Shown: positions 10,231 through 21,795, numbered from the stretch's first letter. The stretch is 64,000 bases of DNA from Oncomelania hupensis (GCA_036898135.1 JBAHVR010000227.1:1-64000); one strand, 5' to 3'. Numbers and translations: made by a program. The notes: generated by a model from the sequence alone, not told the origin.

Positions 10231-11349
10231 TTAGAGCGTACTGTCAAACTTGTCAAAATCAGTCATTTCGTTTGTAACATGAATTTTGCCGTCTTTATCT
10301 TTCACACATACTGACCCCCCTCGTGACCATACCTGGTCTAAAACCCCAGCCTTTCTTAGACCTCGGGCCTTGGCCATTGCTTTAGCTCGTTCCGCCGTCA
10401 GATCATCATTAATAAACACCTTATGGGTGTATTCCTTGGAACCGGTCCAGCCATGAGGAGGTGGTGGCCACTTCAGACCAGGAAAGAGCTTCTTTCCACT
10501 AACTTTGGCAAGTTTTTTCTTTTGTTTAGTCAGTTTTATCTTTTCCCTAAAGGATACAAATTTGACTAAGATGGGTCGACTCACCCCTCTTGACTCTGGC
10601 CCCACTCTGTGGGACCTGTCTACAAATTTAATGTCAATATCAACTTCAATCGCTTTTGCTATAGTCAGGAGAATCTCATCTGTGTTTTCATCTTTTGATT
10701 CAGGGATACCAATTATCCTAACACTGTTTTGTCGAGAGTATTGTTCTAAATGTGAATTTCTCCTCTCAAGCTCCTTAATTCTGACCTCATGCTCTCCAAT
10801 CATCTCCTTGATAGGCCCCAGCTCCAGCTTTCTTGCAACAGCATCACTGTGTAGCTCAATTACTTCTTTGTCACACAGCACAGCACGCAGCTCCTGTCTC
10901 ATCATCTCTCTAATGTCTTCGGCAACACCCCCAGTCATGGTGGAGGAAACACTTCGAGATTCTTCACCCTTTTCACCACTCACCACACCACTATGAGGTA
11001 GCACGCTTTTCTTAACACCCACAGAACTCATAGCACCAGCAGAACTCATAGCACCAACAGAAGCAGGAGGAGTAGAAGCGACGGCAGAGTATGATTTAGC
11101 AACCCCTCGGCCTCTGCCACCGTGCACACTGACACTGACAGGAGTAGAGCTGTCACGCCCCTCAAAAAAGTAGTCTAACGTCTTATCTAGCCCCTCAGTA
11201 GAGCTGCTTGACTCATTTAGATGAAACCTTTTAATACCCTCAGTTTCGGACAGTGGAGACGTTGCACTTCTTTTATTATGCTGGTCGATACTGACAGCTA
11301 CTACATCTGACTCACTCAGATCGCTCAAGTCCGACTGAGGTGCTGACAT
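10231..11349 (-). CDS. LINE ORF1-type RNA-binding protein (coiled coil plus RRM)
   Basis: The 372-residue protein resembles L1-type ORF1p (Transposase_22-like), a chaperone that packages LINE RNA. The N-terminal ~130 residues are Ser-rich and low in order. A heptad-like segment around 175-205 (ELERRNSHLEQYSRQNSVRI) leads into an RRM-like fold with RIIGIPE near 210 and DRSHRVG near 240. A C-terminal basic domain follows. It may be ORF1 of the CR1-like element at 3558-7455, but 2.8 kb and a repeat block separate it from ORF2. It could equally be a separate truncated LINE. The frame is open throughout, with Met1 at 11349. Confidence 0.8.
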   Translation of the reverse strand: MSAPQSDLSDLSESDVVAVSIDQHNKRSATSPLSETEGIKRFHLNESSSSTEGLDKTLDYFFEGRDSSTPVSVSVHGGRGRGVAKSYSAVASTPPASVGAMSSAGAMSSVGVKKSVLPHSGVVSGEKGEESRSVSSTMTGGVAEDIREMMRQELRAVLCDKEVIELHSDAVARKLELGPIKEMIGEHEVRIKELERRNSHLEQYSRQNSVRIIGIPESKDENTDEILLTIAKAIEVDIDIKFVDRSHRVGPESRGVSRPILVKFVSFREKIKLTKQKKKLAKVSGKKLFPGLKWPPPPHGWTGSKEYTHKVFINDDLTAERAKAMAKARGLRKAGVLDQVWSRGGSVCVKDKDGKIHVTNEMTDFDKFDSTL

Positions 11350-11819
11350 TGCAACACACTACAGCACACTACAACACGCTACCCATTACTAGGTCAGTTT
11401 ATAGGCACAAAGCAAAAGCACAAAAATGAACAAATGGGCAAGATTTGATTAATCAGCAAAGTAGCAATGTAGTGTAGTAACGCAGAGCTAACAACACAAT
11501 CAATAACACACAAAAAGTGAACTAGTTGATCTCAAAGCATGACTAGCGACACACATAACTGTACAAGGAGCCAAACTCACACAGCACTTCTTGCTGTAGA
11601 CCTAGTTTATCTACGCAGAACGCGCAAACAATAGTGAACGAGTTTTCCAACACAACAGCATCATGTCGACGATTTTAAAAGTAAGGATTTTCACAAACAC
11701 TTCTGAATAAACTGGCTGGCATAACTAACACGCTGTGGCTTCACAATAAGAAAGAATATATGACAACTTCGCCGCCACCCTGACAGTGCATGTTACCTGT
11801 CCGCCATCTTGGTTATGTA
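11350..11819. other. Sequence upstream of the ORF1-like gene
   Basis: This is a plausible 5'UTR of the minus-strand ORF1. It starts with a short 'ACACACTACAGC' type direct repeat (11354-11380). I see no gene. Confidence 0.4.
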
Positions 11820-12002
11820 TTGGTGTTTTATTGGTGTAGTTGGTTTAAACAGAAATGATATAACTATTCGCGAGACAAGCAAACAAAACATGCAGAGCAT
11901 AAAGGGCACGCAGCTACCCTTTGACAATTGATAACAATGAAATGTCTCTGGCGAACAGGAACAAGTACCAAGTAAGAAAAATAAAGAAAAAAAATGTTTT
12001 TT
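11820..12002 (-). mobile_element. Possible CR1-like LINE 3'-end fragment
   Basis: The 11820-11850 end shares TTGGTGTTTTATTGG and TGGTTTAAACA with the 3' end of the CR1-like element at 3558-3580. This suggests a 5'-truncated relative in the same orientation. The remaining ~150 bp do not visibly match the first copy. Confidence 0.35.
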
Positions 12003-12335
12003 AGACATTTATTTATTTATTTAATCGTTCTTATATAGCGCTTTTCCAGCTCAAGAGCTGCTCAAGGCGCTGGCCGATACAGGATCTAACTCAAGCCGCC
12101 CGAGACGCCCACCCGCAGCCTTTGGGCGCATGGTCTGACGCCCGGACAACTGAGCACAATCCTGGGCAGCCAGGAATGGGGGAGAAGGACCTAGGTGCAT
12201 GCTGGGTGTTTTCTTGTCACCGGCACTCACCCGTCTAGGACATGAGCGTCAGGATCTTTAAAGTCCGTTATGATGGAATGTATGCGACACAGACTAGACC
12301 TCGGTTTATACTCTCATCCGAAGGAGTAATTCTTG
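12003..12335 (-). mobile_element. SINE-like family A, full-length copy
   Basis: Read on the minus strand it begins TCCTTCGGATGAGAGTATAA, includes the GGGCGTCAGACCATGCGCCC block and the GAGTTAGATCCTGTATCGGC core, and ends GGAAAAGCGCTATATAAGAA followed by ATTAAATAAATAAAT. It is almost identical to 48548-48875, which shows recent amplification. Confidence 0.85.
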
Positions 12336-12354
12336 ACCTTCGTGTCTTTTTGTT

Positions 12355-12900
12355 CCAATATTATTATTATTCGGCGAAATACTGGACTAATATTTCAATC
12401 AATTTATCTACTATTTTTTCAGTGAAATATTTTATAACGGTTTAAGTGAAATATTCTATTATTATTCAGTCTAAATTTCTACTATTACTGAGTGTAATAT
12501 TTTATTACTGTGAAATGAAATATTATATTTTTATTACATTAAATATGCTATTAAATATTCAGTGAAAAATTCTCCTACTGTGAATTCAGTGAAAGTGAAA
12601 TATTCTATTACTATTAAATGAGATGTGCTACTATTATTCAATCAACTATTCTATTATTATTAAATGAAATATGCTACTATTATTCGATGAAATATTTCTA
12701 TTTTTATTCAGTGAAATATTCTATTGTATTTCAGAGAAATGTTCTACTGTTATTCAGTGAAATATAATATTGTTCAGTGAAATATATTATTAATCAGTAA
12801 AATATTCTAGTATTGTTAAATAAAATATTCTATTAATATTCAGTGAAATATTCCACTATTATTAATGAACTATTCAGTCAATTACCATATTATTCAGTCA
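12355..12900. repeat. Degenerate AT-rich minisatellite
   Basis: Many imperfect units of the form 'TTATTCAGTGAAATATTCTA' recur every ~20-45 bp. The array merges into ATT/AAT triplet repeats at its 3' side, suggesting it grew by slippage and point change from a shared ancestor. Confidence 0.8.
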
Positions 12901-13182
<282 letters not shown>

Positions 13183-13884
13183 TATCGGCTACAGAGTTTT
13201 GACAAGTCACACAAGCGTAAATGGCTACTTACTCGTGTAGCTTTCAGCGACTATCCTGTCGCCTTCATCAGCACAGACTGAAGGACTATTATTATTATTA
13301 TTATTATTAGTCAGAATTAACGCATTGATTGCTTACTGCTAAATAATGTGCTGTGGATGTAAAGGTTATTGTAATAGCAATTGTGCATCGTGAAATCCTT
13401 GAGATGAGTCCAATGGAGTGAAACATGGCGGTGCCTCGCGTCGAGTCTTAAGACTCTTCAAAGGCCAGCTGATCGATCACCTCCACCACCTCAAGGATTT
13501 TACCATTTGACCCCTGAGGCTCCAACAATCGCTCTCCTTTACCGTGCGCAGTGGCGCAGTTAATAGTAACAACAAGGTGGTTTGCTAACTTTGAAACATT
13601 GTGATTTATTTCTTATTGGTATTAAGACTTTTGAGCGAACAGCGTAACGCGTGTTCTCACGATCTCTACGCTACTACAGATAACGTTCATTGGAATTTTC
13701 ATTATATTTCTTGGATTACATCATAAATTATGTTAACTTAATTTTTACTTTAAGAATACATTCTTTTTTTTTCTTTTTCTCCCGTCTGTTGAATTGATTT
13801 TATGGGGATTTCCTCAGGTCGCCGCGTTTTGAGATTGATTGAATTATTACATTGCTTTTTGTTTTTGTTTCTATTTTGGAATGG
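13183..13884. other. Unassigned intergenic DNA
   Basis: A short segment at 13200-13280 (TCAGCGACTATCCTGTCGCC) resembles LINE or Penelope-type element tails. A short ATT repeat follows at 13287-13308. I see no gene. Confidence 0.45.
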
Positions 13885-13900
13885 TGATGATAATGACGAC

Positions 13901-13981
<81 letters not shown>
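13885..13981. repeat. (GAT)n microsatellite
   Basis: About 30 GAT units after a short GAC-containing start. Poly-Asp and poly-Met frames are artefacts. Confidence 0.97.
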
Positions 13982-13982
<1 letters not shown>

Positions 13983-13984
13983 GT

Positions 13985-14440
13985 TGTAAATCTGTATGAT
14001 AAAGTTCGTTTTAACTACACGTTAGCTCAAGAGGAGACTAGAAAAAGGAGATGTAATTGTTCTCTTTACAGGTAAAATGAGACAAACTTCTTGGGACAAT
14101 TTTCTCAACCAAAACACTACAGCACAGCTACCTTGACCAGATGATTATGAGTTTAAAAAACAAAACAAAACAAATACACCGTAATGTAATTGCTTCACGA
14201 GTGCTGAGTAAGGTTGAAATAATGTCAACACTCTTATGTTAAAATACTTCTGACACCTTCGTCAGTAATTGCTACATTCATTTAGTAGAAAAAAGGTAAC
14301 TAATGAAGATTTTCCATCAAAGTTGTCAGCAACCCATAATTCATACAGTATTTTAAAAGTGCTTTCGGAACATTCGTAGACTACTTTTGAAGTGATTGTG
14401 ACACTCCCATCGAGAACCTTCGCCTGGCATGTGCTTAATA
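13985..14440. other. Unassigned intergenic DNA
   Basis: AT-rich, no coding or RNA feature recognised. Confidence 0.5.
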
Positions 14441-14469
14441 TAGAATTATTTTGTGACAGTTTAACGGAC

Positions 14470-14955
14470 TAGTTGAACGAGTAATTTTGGTAATCGTGGG
14501 ATTAATTTGGGAGTAATCTCGTCACGACTTTTATTAAAACTAGAGTGATTTCGTCGCGGGCGTGTTATTCATTTGAGTGATTTCGACAGTTTCGGGGAAT
14601 GACTTTGATACCCTCGAAGAGTAAAAAATTTTTGTATGTTCGTCACATGAAAAAAAAATGTTGAAGTGGTTTTCGTCACGAAGTTGAGTTGCACTGGAGC
14701 TAATTCGTCACAACTGAAGTGATTTTATGCATAACTGGCCGGAGTTATTCGTCAGAGCTTATGATTTGAGCCGGAGCAGATTCGTCACAGCCGGAGTAAT
14801 TTTGGGCACAACAGGAGTTAATTGTTCCATTTGGAGTTATTTCCTCACCACTGTGGATTAATACTGCAACTTCCTCACAGCACTGAAGTACTTTCGGATC
14901 ATAATCTCCTGGGCAAGGAGTATTTTTTGCAGTAATTTGGAGTGATTTCAAGGGG
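14470..14955. repeat. Degenerate minisatellite (GGAGTNATTNCGTCAC-like units)
   Basis: Units such as GAGTAATCTCGTCACGACTT, GAGTGATTTCGTCGCGG and GGAGTTATTCGTCAG recur roughly every 25-40 bp for nearly 500 bp. The order is imperfect and no unit is exact, which points to an old array. Confidence 0.7.
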
Positions 14956-15309
14956 TGCTAATTTGTGATTGTGTGTGATTGTTGATTTGTGAACCAAGTT
15001 AAAATCAGAGTTTGTGGTATTTGCTTATTCTACGGCTGCCATGACAGCAGGGTGACGACGTTATTTGGATTACTTACATCACAAGCAGTAAATGGCAACC
15101 ATGAAGTCCTCATCTTCAAACAATCGTAAAAGGTAAGTTTAAAAAAATATATTTGGTTGTTTTGTTGTTGTTGTTGTTGCCGCCGTTGTTGTTGCTGATT
15201 TTGTTCTTGGTCTTGTTGTTGTGTTTTGCTTATTGTCCTGTTTACATCAATAACAATAATTTACATTGGAGAATATAATGAGGTTGAAAATGAAGCTGAA
15301 AAAGGAAAA

Positions 15310-15405
15310 TGATGATGATGATGATGGCGCTGGTGGTGATGGTGGTGGGGTGGTGATGATGATGACGATGATGATGGTGGTGGAGGTGGTGATGGTGGCG
15401 GGGTA

Positions 15406-15463
<58 letters not shown>

Positions 15464-15475
15464 CGACGACGACGA
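15310..15475. repeat. (GAT)n/(GGT)n microsatellite
   Basis: GAT and GGTGAT mixed units, purer at 15405-15462. The Ser- and His-rich minus-strand frames are repeat artefacts. Confidence 0.95.
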
Positions 15476-15664
15476 TGATAACAACAAGTCACTGAATCAA
15501 GTCTATTAAGCAGTCCTGCATGCCTGTGATCGATTGCAATCCTTTGGTCACTTCCTCCCTGTCACGTTGTCACGTTTCCTGTCACAAGCGGCGCGTGACT
15601 GCCGACGCGTTGGCCTGTCTTGGAGTAATGGCGCTGTCTTGTTGCTGAATAGACTGAGGACCGT

Positions 15665-15840
15665 AAAGGAGAGACCCACCTCCGTAGCTCGGTGGTAGAG
15701 CGTTCGTCTGGCGCACCGGTGACCCAGGTTCCAGTCCCGCGGAGGGCAAGATAAAAGTGGTCATTGGTCACTGTCTGCCTCAAAGTAGTCCCCTATACGC
15801 TGATGTGTCCGGGGACGTTAATCTACCTAAAGAAAGAAAA
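15665..15840 (+). mobile_element. tRNA-derived SINE
   Basis: A tRNA-like head at 15679-15745 has a pairing CCTCCG/CGGAGG acceptor stem, an A-box-like TAGCTCGGTGGTAGAGCG and a B-box-like GGTTCCAGTCC. A tRNA-unrelated body follows, including TGTCCGGGGACGTTAATCTA, and then an A/G-rich AAAGAAAGAAAAG tail. The anticodon region is degenerate and the body continues directly from the tRNA part, so a SINE is more likely than a functional tRNA. Confidence 0.8.
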
Positions 15841-15865
15841 GAAAATGTGTGCCTTAGCAGTGTGA

Positions 15866-16078
15866 TTGCTCTAGTGGTTCAGTGTTGATTTAGATCCCAA
15901 TACCATCTCTCTCTTCCCACCCACCCCCACCCCCCACACGCCACTCTCCCCACCCCTCCCCGCTTTTTTCTTCTCTACGATGATTATAACCTCCTTTGCC
16001 ATTATCGCCAATGGTGTGTGTGTGTGTGTGCATGTGTGTATGTGTTTGTTTGTTTGTTTGTTTGTTTGTTTGTTTGCG
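15866..16078. repeat. Diverged dispersed repeat (family D), ending in TG/GTTT microsatellite
   Basis: TTGCTCTAGTGGTTCAGTG ... ATCGCCAATGGTG matches 19578-19670 in the same order, with variable C/T-rich sequence between. From 16014 to 16075 lies TG-rich then (GTTT)n sequence. Confidence 0.5.
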
Positions 16079-16223
16079 TGTATAACACTTGAGCAGCCTG
16101 TGGAGCTAAAATGTGGAGCAGCCTGTGGAGCTAGAAAGTGCGCTGTGATAGAACAATGGTTTAAGTCTCGTCATAAAAAACAAGAACGCATTAGCCTTCT
16201 TCCGTCTTCAAGTACTGTTTCCG

Positions 16224-16311
16224 CTCCTTTTCTTCTTCTTCTTCTTCTTCTTCTTCTTCTTCTTCTTCTTCTTCTTCTTCTTCTTCTTCTTCTTCTTCTT
16301 CTTCTTCTTCT
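16224..16311. repeat. (CTT)n microsatellite
   Basis: About 28 CTT units followed by CT/TG-rich sequence to 16355. Confidence 0.97.
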
Positions 16312-16355
16312 CTGTCTCTCTCTCTGTTTGTCTGTCTCTCTCTCCCTCTCTCTAC

Positions 16356-16678
16356 CACCCACCTCTTATAATTCCGGTGCACCTCTTTCTATTTCCGTAG
16401 TCTTACGTAAACAATGGGAAGTGTGCAATTTCGCCCGACTGCCCGAGGATTGGGCGATGACATGGTAAACAGCCCTTCTAGCAGAACTCCTTTCAGACCC
16501 CTGTGGTCCAAACTGTTGCAAGGTTTTCTCTCTGTGACGTATTTTCTTTGATTCATTGCCCTTGCATTGTACGTGTACTGGTGCTTGCACACTGTGGGTA
16601 GTGGGGGTTCAATGACTTTCTACCATCGTTCGCGAAGTCACTGTTTTTTTTTACTTCATCTTTTGTTGGAGCTTGTGA
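16356..16678. other. Unassigned intergenic DNA
   Basis: No gene or repeat recognised. Confidence 0.45.
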
Positions 16679-16762
16679 TGTGTGTGTGTGTATGGGTGTG
16701 TGTGTGGGGGGTGTGTGTGTGTGTGTGTATGGGTGTGTGTGTGGGGTGTGTGTGTGTGTGCA
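16679..16762. repeat. (GT)n microsatellite
   Basis: Imperfect GT tract with G-run interruptions. Confidence 0.95.
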
Positions 16763-16862
16763 TGTGAGGATGTTTACACGGCGTTATTGGGACAAACTAG
16801 TGCAAGTTTACATACGTTCTTTGGACAGACCTCCTTGTTGGGACGTCCATTTAATGATCCGT

Positions 16863-16902
16863 GAGGGTTAGGGTTAGGGTAAGGGTTAGGGTTAGGGTTA
16901 GA
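16863..16902 (+). repeat. Interstitial telomeric repeat (TTAGGG)n
   Basis: Six near-perfect GGGTTA units with one variant (GGGTAA) form a ~40-bp tract. TTAGGG is the telomere repeat of vertebrates and molluscs. The tract lies well inside the sequence and ends abruptly at both sides. Confidence 0.85.
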
Positions 16903-16904
16903 AC

Positions 16905-17480
16905 ACTTTAAAGTACTTAAAAAGGGGGTCGTAGCACGACCCATTGTCCACAGAACGTATGTGGCGATAGAGGAAAGTCCAAATAATGTCTGCGCAAGTA
17001 TGTGTGTAGGTGTGTGCGCGTGCGATTTCTTAGCAACATCAGGGCAGTTTCCATTTGCAATGTTCTGTTGTTATTTGGTTGACTAAATTATGCATTCTGT
17101 ATTCTTTATTCTTCACACTTTGGTTCTACTTTCAAAGCGCACTAGGTCCAAATTGAATTTTACAGAATTTTCACAGTGATTGGCGTTACTCTGTGTGCAG
17201 AATGTACTCTTTTATTTTTTGATGCCTCTTGCTATATCAAATATTTGTGAAAATATGTTGCTTTAAAAAAAAATAGATTTATCCTTATAATCTCTCTTTT
17301 TATATTCTTATGATCTAGTAATATATAGTCAATATAAAAATGATTACCTATTTACCATGGAATAATTTCCTGTGTAAAGCAGTCAGTTATATCTTATATA
17401 CAGGTTCAAATATGAATAAAATGGTTTTGGATTATTGCTTGCACCATTTTGCATTAACATTGATGTTTGTAATAGAAAAC
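16905..17480. other. Unassigned intergenic DNA
   Basis: It starts with a small hairpin GGGTCGTAGCACGACCC (16926-16942). The rest is AT-rich with no recognised feature. Confidence 0.45.
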
Positions 17481-17485
17481 TGTTT

Positions 17486-17575
17486 ATTTGTAGAGCACGT
17501 TAGCCACTGTGCATGGTCATTAGAAAATAGCTCTGAAACTGCAGAGCCTATTTTTGAATAAAGTAAGCGAGAAAA
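17486..17575. repeat. Left copy of a ~90-bp duplication flanking a LINE fragment
   Basis: TTAGCCACTGTGCATGGTC followed by AGAAAA and TATTTTTGAATAAAG recurs in diverged form at 17911-17972. The pair brackets the LINE 3' fragment at 17625-17866. Confidence 0.6.
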
Positions 17576-17624
17576 TGATTGATGAAGAATAGGTGAAGTA
17601 GGATAATTGCGTGCGCCACAATGC

Positions 17625-17866
17625 GCCACAGAGCATCAGGCCTTGCAAAAACCATCCTGCAAGGCACGGTGCAAGGAGACAGAAGAAGAGGGAGACAGAA
17701 AAAAAGGTGGGCGGTAGGACAACATTCGAGAATGGACTGGCTTGACACTGAACGAAGCCATGAGGGTTGCTGAGAACAGAGAATGATGGAATACGCTGGT
17801 TGGACGATCATCTGTGGTGCCCCAACGACCTTTGAGTTACGGTACAGGATAGGATAGGATAGGATA
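17625..17866 (+). mobile_element. LINE 3'-end fragment (family L, copy 2)
   Basis: It matches 63585-63820: CATCAGGCCTTGCAAA, CTGCAAGGCACGGTGCAAGG, then GAATGGACTGGCTTGACACT, and ends GGATAGGATAGGATAGGATAA. It has small indels and no open frame. Confidence 0.85.
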
Positions 17867-18039
17867 ATGCGTTATTGTTGTTTTGATTAGGAACCATCGA
17901 TTCGTGGAACAGATTAGCCACTGTGCATGGTCTTCAGAAAAGATGAGAGCTTATTTTGAATGAAGAGGACGAGACAATGTTGGCAAAGTTAGCCTTGGGG
18001 TTACTAATACAAACACGTTTGCTATTTATTTTACTGTAG

Positions 18040-18090
18040 ATGATGAGGAGGAGGAGAGGAGGAGGAGAGGAGGAGGAGAAAAAGAAGGAG
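18040..18090. repeat. GGA-rich short repeat
   Basis: GGAGGAGA-type imperfect tandem units. Confidence 0.85.
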
Positions 18091-18642
18091 GATTTGTGTT
18101 ACACAATATATATCGTTCTTTTTCTATAGTGCAGTGTTTCGCTGAAAGCTGCTTTTTACTAACGAGGATAGGTTCTGCTTGTAAAACAGACTGAAGAGAG
18201 ACTACTCGACTCATAATCGCCATGATTGTGCAGGCAAGGGAGAGAAACATGCAAAAATCAAGGGGAGAGAATGATGGAGTATCTTAATCATGAAAAATTC
18301 GATAACAAGCTAAACACGCGCTTGCTGACTGCTTGATAACTGCAGTCACGTAGGGCCTCTTTCGTGTCTCTGACATAACATTATGGACTGGCCTTCTCGC
18401 CCCTTTCCATAAGAGGGTTGTTTTTATTATATATAATAGCGCACTGAAAAGCTTATGTGCAGCTGCAGCGACACGGGGGATGTGATACACCGTATAAAGA
18501 GTCACTACATAAAAATCTTTCTCCACTGTAGGGCTGTGACTACGTTTTCTTGTAATTTATGGGGTCAGTAATTAATATAAAGTGATGGAATCTTGAATCA
18601 CGTCCTACCGGCCGTTGCATTCTACCAATGGACAATTCTGCT

Positions 18643-18643
<1 letters not shown>

Positions 18644-18693
<50 letters not shown>

Positions 18694-18748
18694 AGTGAGA
18701 GAGAGATGGAGAGAGTGAGAGAGAGATGGAGAGAGTGAGAGAGAGATG

Positions 18749-18797
<49 letters not shown>

Positions 18798-18798
18798 C
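18644..18798. repeat. (GA)n microsatellite with GAT-interrupted units
   Basis: GA tracts interrupted by a regular GATGGAGAGAGTGAGAGA 22-bp higher-order unit, repeated four times at about 18686-18760. Confidence 0.95.
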
Positions 18799-18799
18799 C

Positions 18800-19577
18800 A
18801 GAGGGAGGGAGGAACGAAAAGAGGGAGGTAGGGGCTTCCATCTTGTTTATACCTCAGCACTTTCTGACATAGGCCTACGTCCGTGCGGCGCTTTGCAAAA
18901 ATGCTTGTTCCGGAAGCCACTGACCTAGGTGCCTTCATGCATTTATAAGCGTTTCACGCGAGGCTTACATTGCCGATAAGCGATAAGAGCACTTTGAAGA
19001 ATGTTAAGAATTACAGCAGACTTATGTAATACGAATACGGAATAGCATTTTCTAAGGTAAAAAATGATGGTTGAATGAAAGAGAGAGAGAGGGGGGAGAG
19101 AGGGGGAGGGAGAGAGAAGCAAGCGGCGGGAGTGGGGATGGGAAGTAAGAGAAAGATGCGGAAGAGGGTGTGGGAGAGGGGGAGATGGCGGAAGGGTCAG
19201 TGGCGGAGAGAGATGTAGATCCTTTTAACTGCAACTCAACCTTGTAGATTTAGGTCATCCATTTTTGCACTTTCTTGCAGTCAAGGTCGCTTGGATCCAC
19301 AATTTTCTAAGCACGACTTGATCTGTCTCCACGACTGCCGGAAACAAGTTAAGTTTTTAAGATTGCAGAGAGTTAGTTCAAAGAGCGGCCGATGGCTCCG
19401 TGTTTTCATTTCTTCTTTAGGAGACAACCGTGACAGAACAGCTCCAGGAAAAAAAAAACTACTTTTGAAACTGCTGGCTTTCAAGTTATATGTGACCGTC
19501 TGGAAATACAGCTGAATTGCTTTGCGATCTTGCCATAACAGTGGCAATTGTTCACTGTCGATGTCCGTCTTAGCAAT
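18800..19577. other. Unassigned DNA with purine-rich stretch
   Basis: A GA/GGGA-rich stretch lies at 19075-19200. No coding feature is recognised. Confidence 0.45.
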
Positions 19578-19670
19578 ATATTTGCTCTGGTGGTTCAGTA
19601 TTTATTTAGGCCCCTACCCCTCTTCTTTTGTGATGTTTAACCCCGTCTACCGTATCGCAAATGGTGGGTG
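19578..19670. repeat. Diverged dispersed repeat (family D), second copy
   Basis: TTTGCTCTGGTGGTTCAGTA and ATCGCAAATGGTGG match the copy at 15866-16015. Confidence 0.45.
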
Positions 19671-21305
19671 TAGATGTTAAACATCAAAGTTCATTGTAAT
19701 ACTTTCGTAGAAGAGTGGGCGTTTAACGCCAGTATTATTTCGAATTGAAAATTTTACATTTGTCACCGAAGCGGGTGAAAACTCGGGTCGTCTTCCCAAC
19801 GAAAATAGGGCGGCTGCAGGCAGAGCCAGTATAGCACAAAATTACTATAAATATACTCTTCTATGATCATAATGTCTAGTGTAAAAGCTCAAGATAAAAT
19901 AGCGTCAGACTCACATTAAGGTATTTGGGTAAGTCGATTTGCGCACATGCGCGCTTACGAAGCCGAAATTTCATGATAGCAAGAAAGGAAACACGTGTCC
20001 TCTCAATGTATCAACAATAACATGTGCATGTAAACGTGAGGTTGAAACAGATTGCCGCATTAAGAGTCTGTCACTCCCATTTTCGGTGGTCACTGACCTG
20101 AAACCCTACAAAATCTGTTTCCCGAACTTCATTGTTATCGGACAATAAACACTGCTGATATCCGACTTCTCGTGGCGCTGCTTTGCGGCCGCGTCTCTTG
20201 AGGGGGGAAAACAAAAATTCACTTTGCATTTACCTATCATTGAATAAAACGTGTGTACCAAGTTGAACCGTTAACATCGGAGATCAACAAGCAAACTGGC
20301 AAGCACACAGACACAGTGAAACAGACGTTCAAGCAGACAGACAGAGACAGAAATAATTCAACCTATGAACTCTAGCCGTTACTGCGGGAGTGTAACAATA
20401 CGTTAATGAAGATAACATCTCAAAGTTTTAAAACATTCTGATTACCGTTTCATGTTAACTGTGGTGTAGGCCAAAAACTGCAAGTTTTGACTAAGGGGTG
20501 TACGAAGTGTAACTTATATAGATCACAACGTAGATCAGCCATCCATGTTCATTTTTTGTGTGAATAACAACATAATGAGTGTACCTGCATCGTTTCATCC
20601 AATTCTATCTATTATTTCATGATTTATTGTAATTTTAGTCTCTTATGAGTCATAATTAAAAAGCTTTGTAGTCTGAAAAAGTGTCTCACTGAAATTTAAT
20701 TTTCATTCACTGAAATTTCGAAATGTACATTACAAAGCATATTTCTACCTTGGTTGTCAAGTTCAAATCTTCATTTTCTTTCTATTAGTACAGCTACTTA
20801 CATTATTCTACTTTTCTCTCAAGTTTGCCACCTTCTATAAAAAAAAATTAGGTTCTAACTTGAAAATTAACACGGCGTGATATTCTTTTTTCTTTTGCAT
20901 TTTATGTATTTCAGGATGTTTGCTTTAAAATAAACCTCATTTTAGGAATATCTATCCACTTTGATTTCAACGTACATGACTACATTAATCATTATTACTG
21001 TCTTATTCTGACTTCTAAGTGTGTTTCTTTTTTCTTTTGGACCCCAAAACCCTAACTAAAAGTCGCTCTCCAATAATCAATATTGTGGGCGAGTTATAAT
21101 GGTATGCGACAGGTATCGACAGGCAAAAAGACAAAGCAGTGTCAGCTACGGTTTGTTTGCATCAAAACGTCATTGTGTTTGACCTGAAATACGAAGCTAT
21201 TGCAGTATAATTGATCCGTATTAAAAACCGGAGGTCCTATGAGAAAAAAGAAAACAAATCTTGCAACATTGTGGACGAAGGAAACAAAATACAGAATATA
21301 TATCC
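19671..21305. other. Unassigned intergenic DNA
   Basis: About 1.6 kb, AT-rich toward 20500-21300. I see no convincing ORF, RNA gene or repeat family member. Confidence 0.5.
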
Positions 21306-21795
21306 AATCCTATCCCGTAACTCGGAGGTCGTTTAACCAGCGTGCTCAGATGATCGTTTAACCAGCGTGCTCCATCTTTCTCTGTCCTCAGCAACCCTCA
21401 TGGCTTCGCTCAGTGTCAAACCAGTCCATTCTCGAATTTTGTCCTCCCACCTCTTTTTCGGTCTCCGTCTTCTTCTACCTCCTTGCACTGTGCCTTGCAG
21501 GATGGTCTTTGCAAGGCCTGATGATCTGGTGACGTGCCCATACCATCGGAGTTTCCGTTTCTTCACCACTGTGAGCAGAACATCGTGTTGTCCAATGGCT
21601 TGTGTGATGGTCTGTCGTTGGTGATGAGCTGGGTATAGGAAATGCCCAGAAGTCTTCTGTAGCACCTCATCTCCATGCTTTGTAGTCGTCGTTGTAGATC
21701 TGCTGTGAGGGTCATATTTCGCAAGCGTATAGGAAGATGGAGATGACAAGGGAGCGCAGCAGCCTTACCTTAGAATGTAGACTGATGGTCCTGTC
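21306..21795 (-). mobile_element. LINE 3'-end fragment (family L, copy 3)
   Basis: On the minus strand a 138-codon frame (21333-21749) carries HGDEVLQKTSGHFLYPAH, TITQAIGQHD, KKRKLRWYGHVTRSSGLA and KKRWEDKIREWTG. This is the C-terminal tail of a LINE RT protein. The element ends GGGATAGGATTGGATA near 21306. Near its 3' end a 19-bp block, TCGTTTAACCAGCGTGCTC, is tandemly duplicated (21331-21375), so the frame end is altered. The copy is 5'-truncated. Confidence 0.85.
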
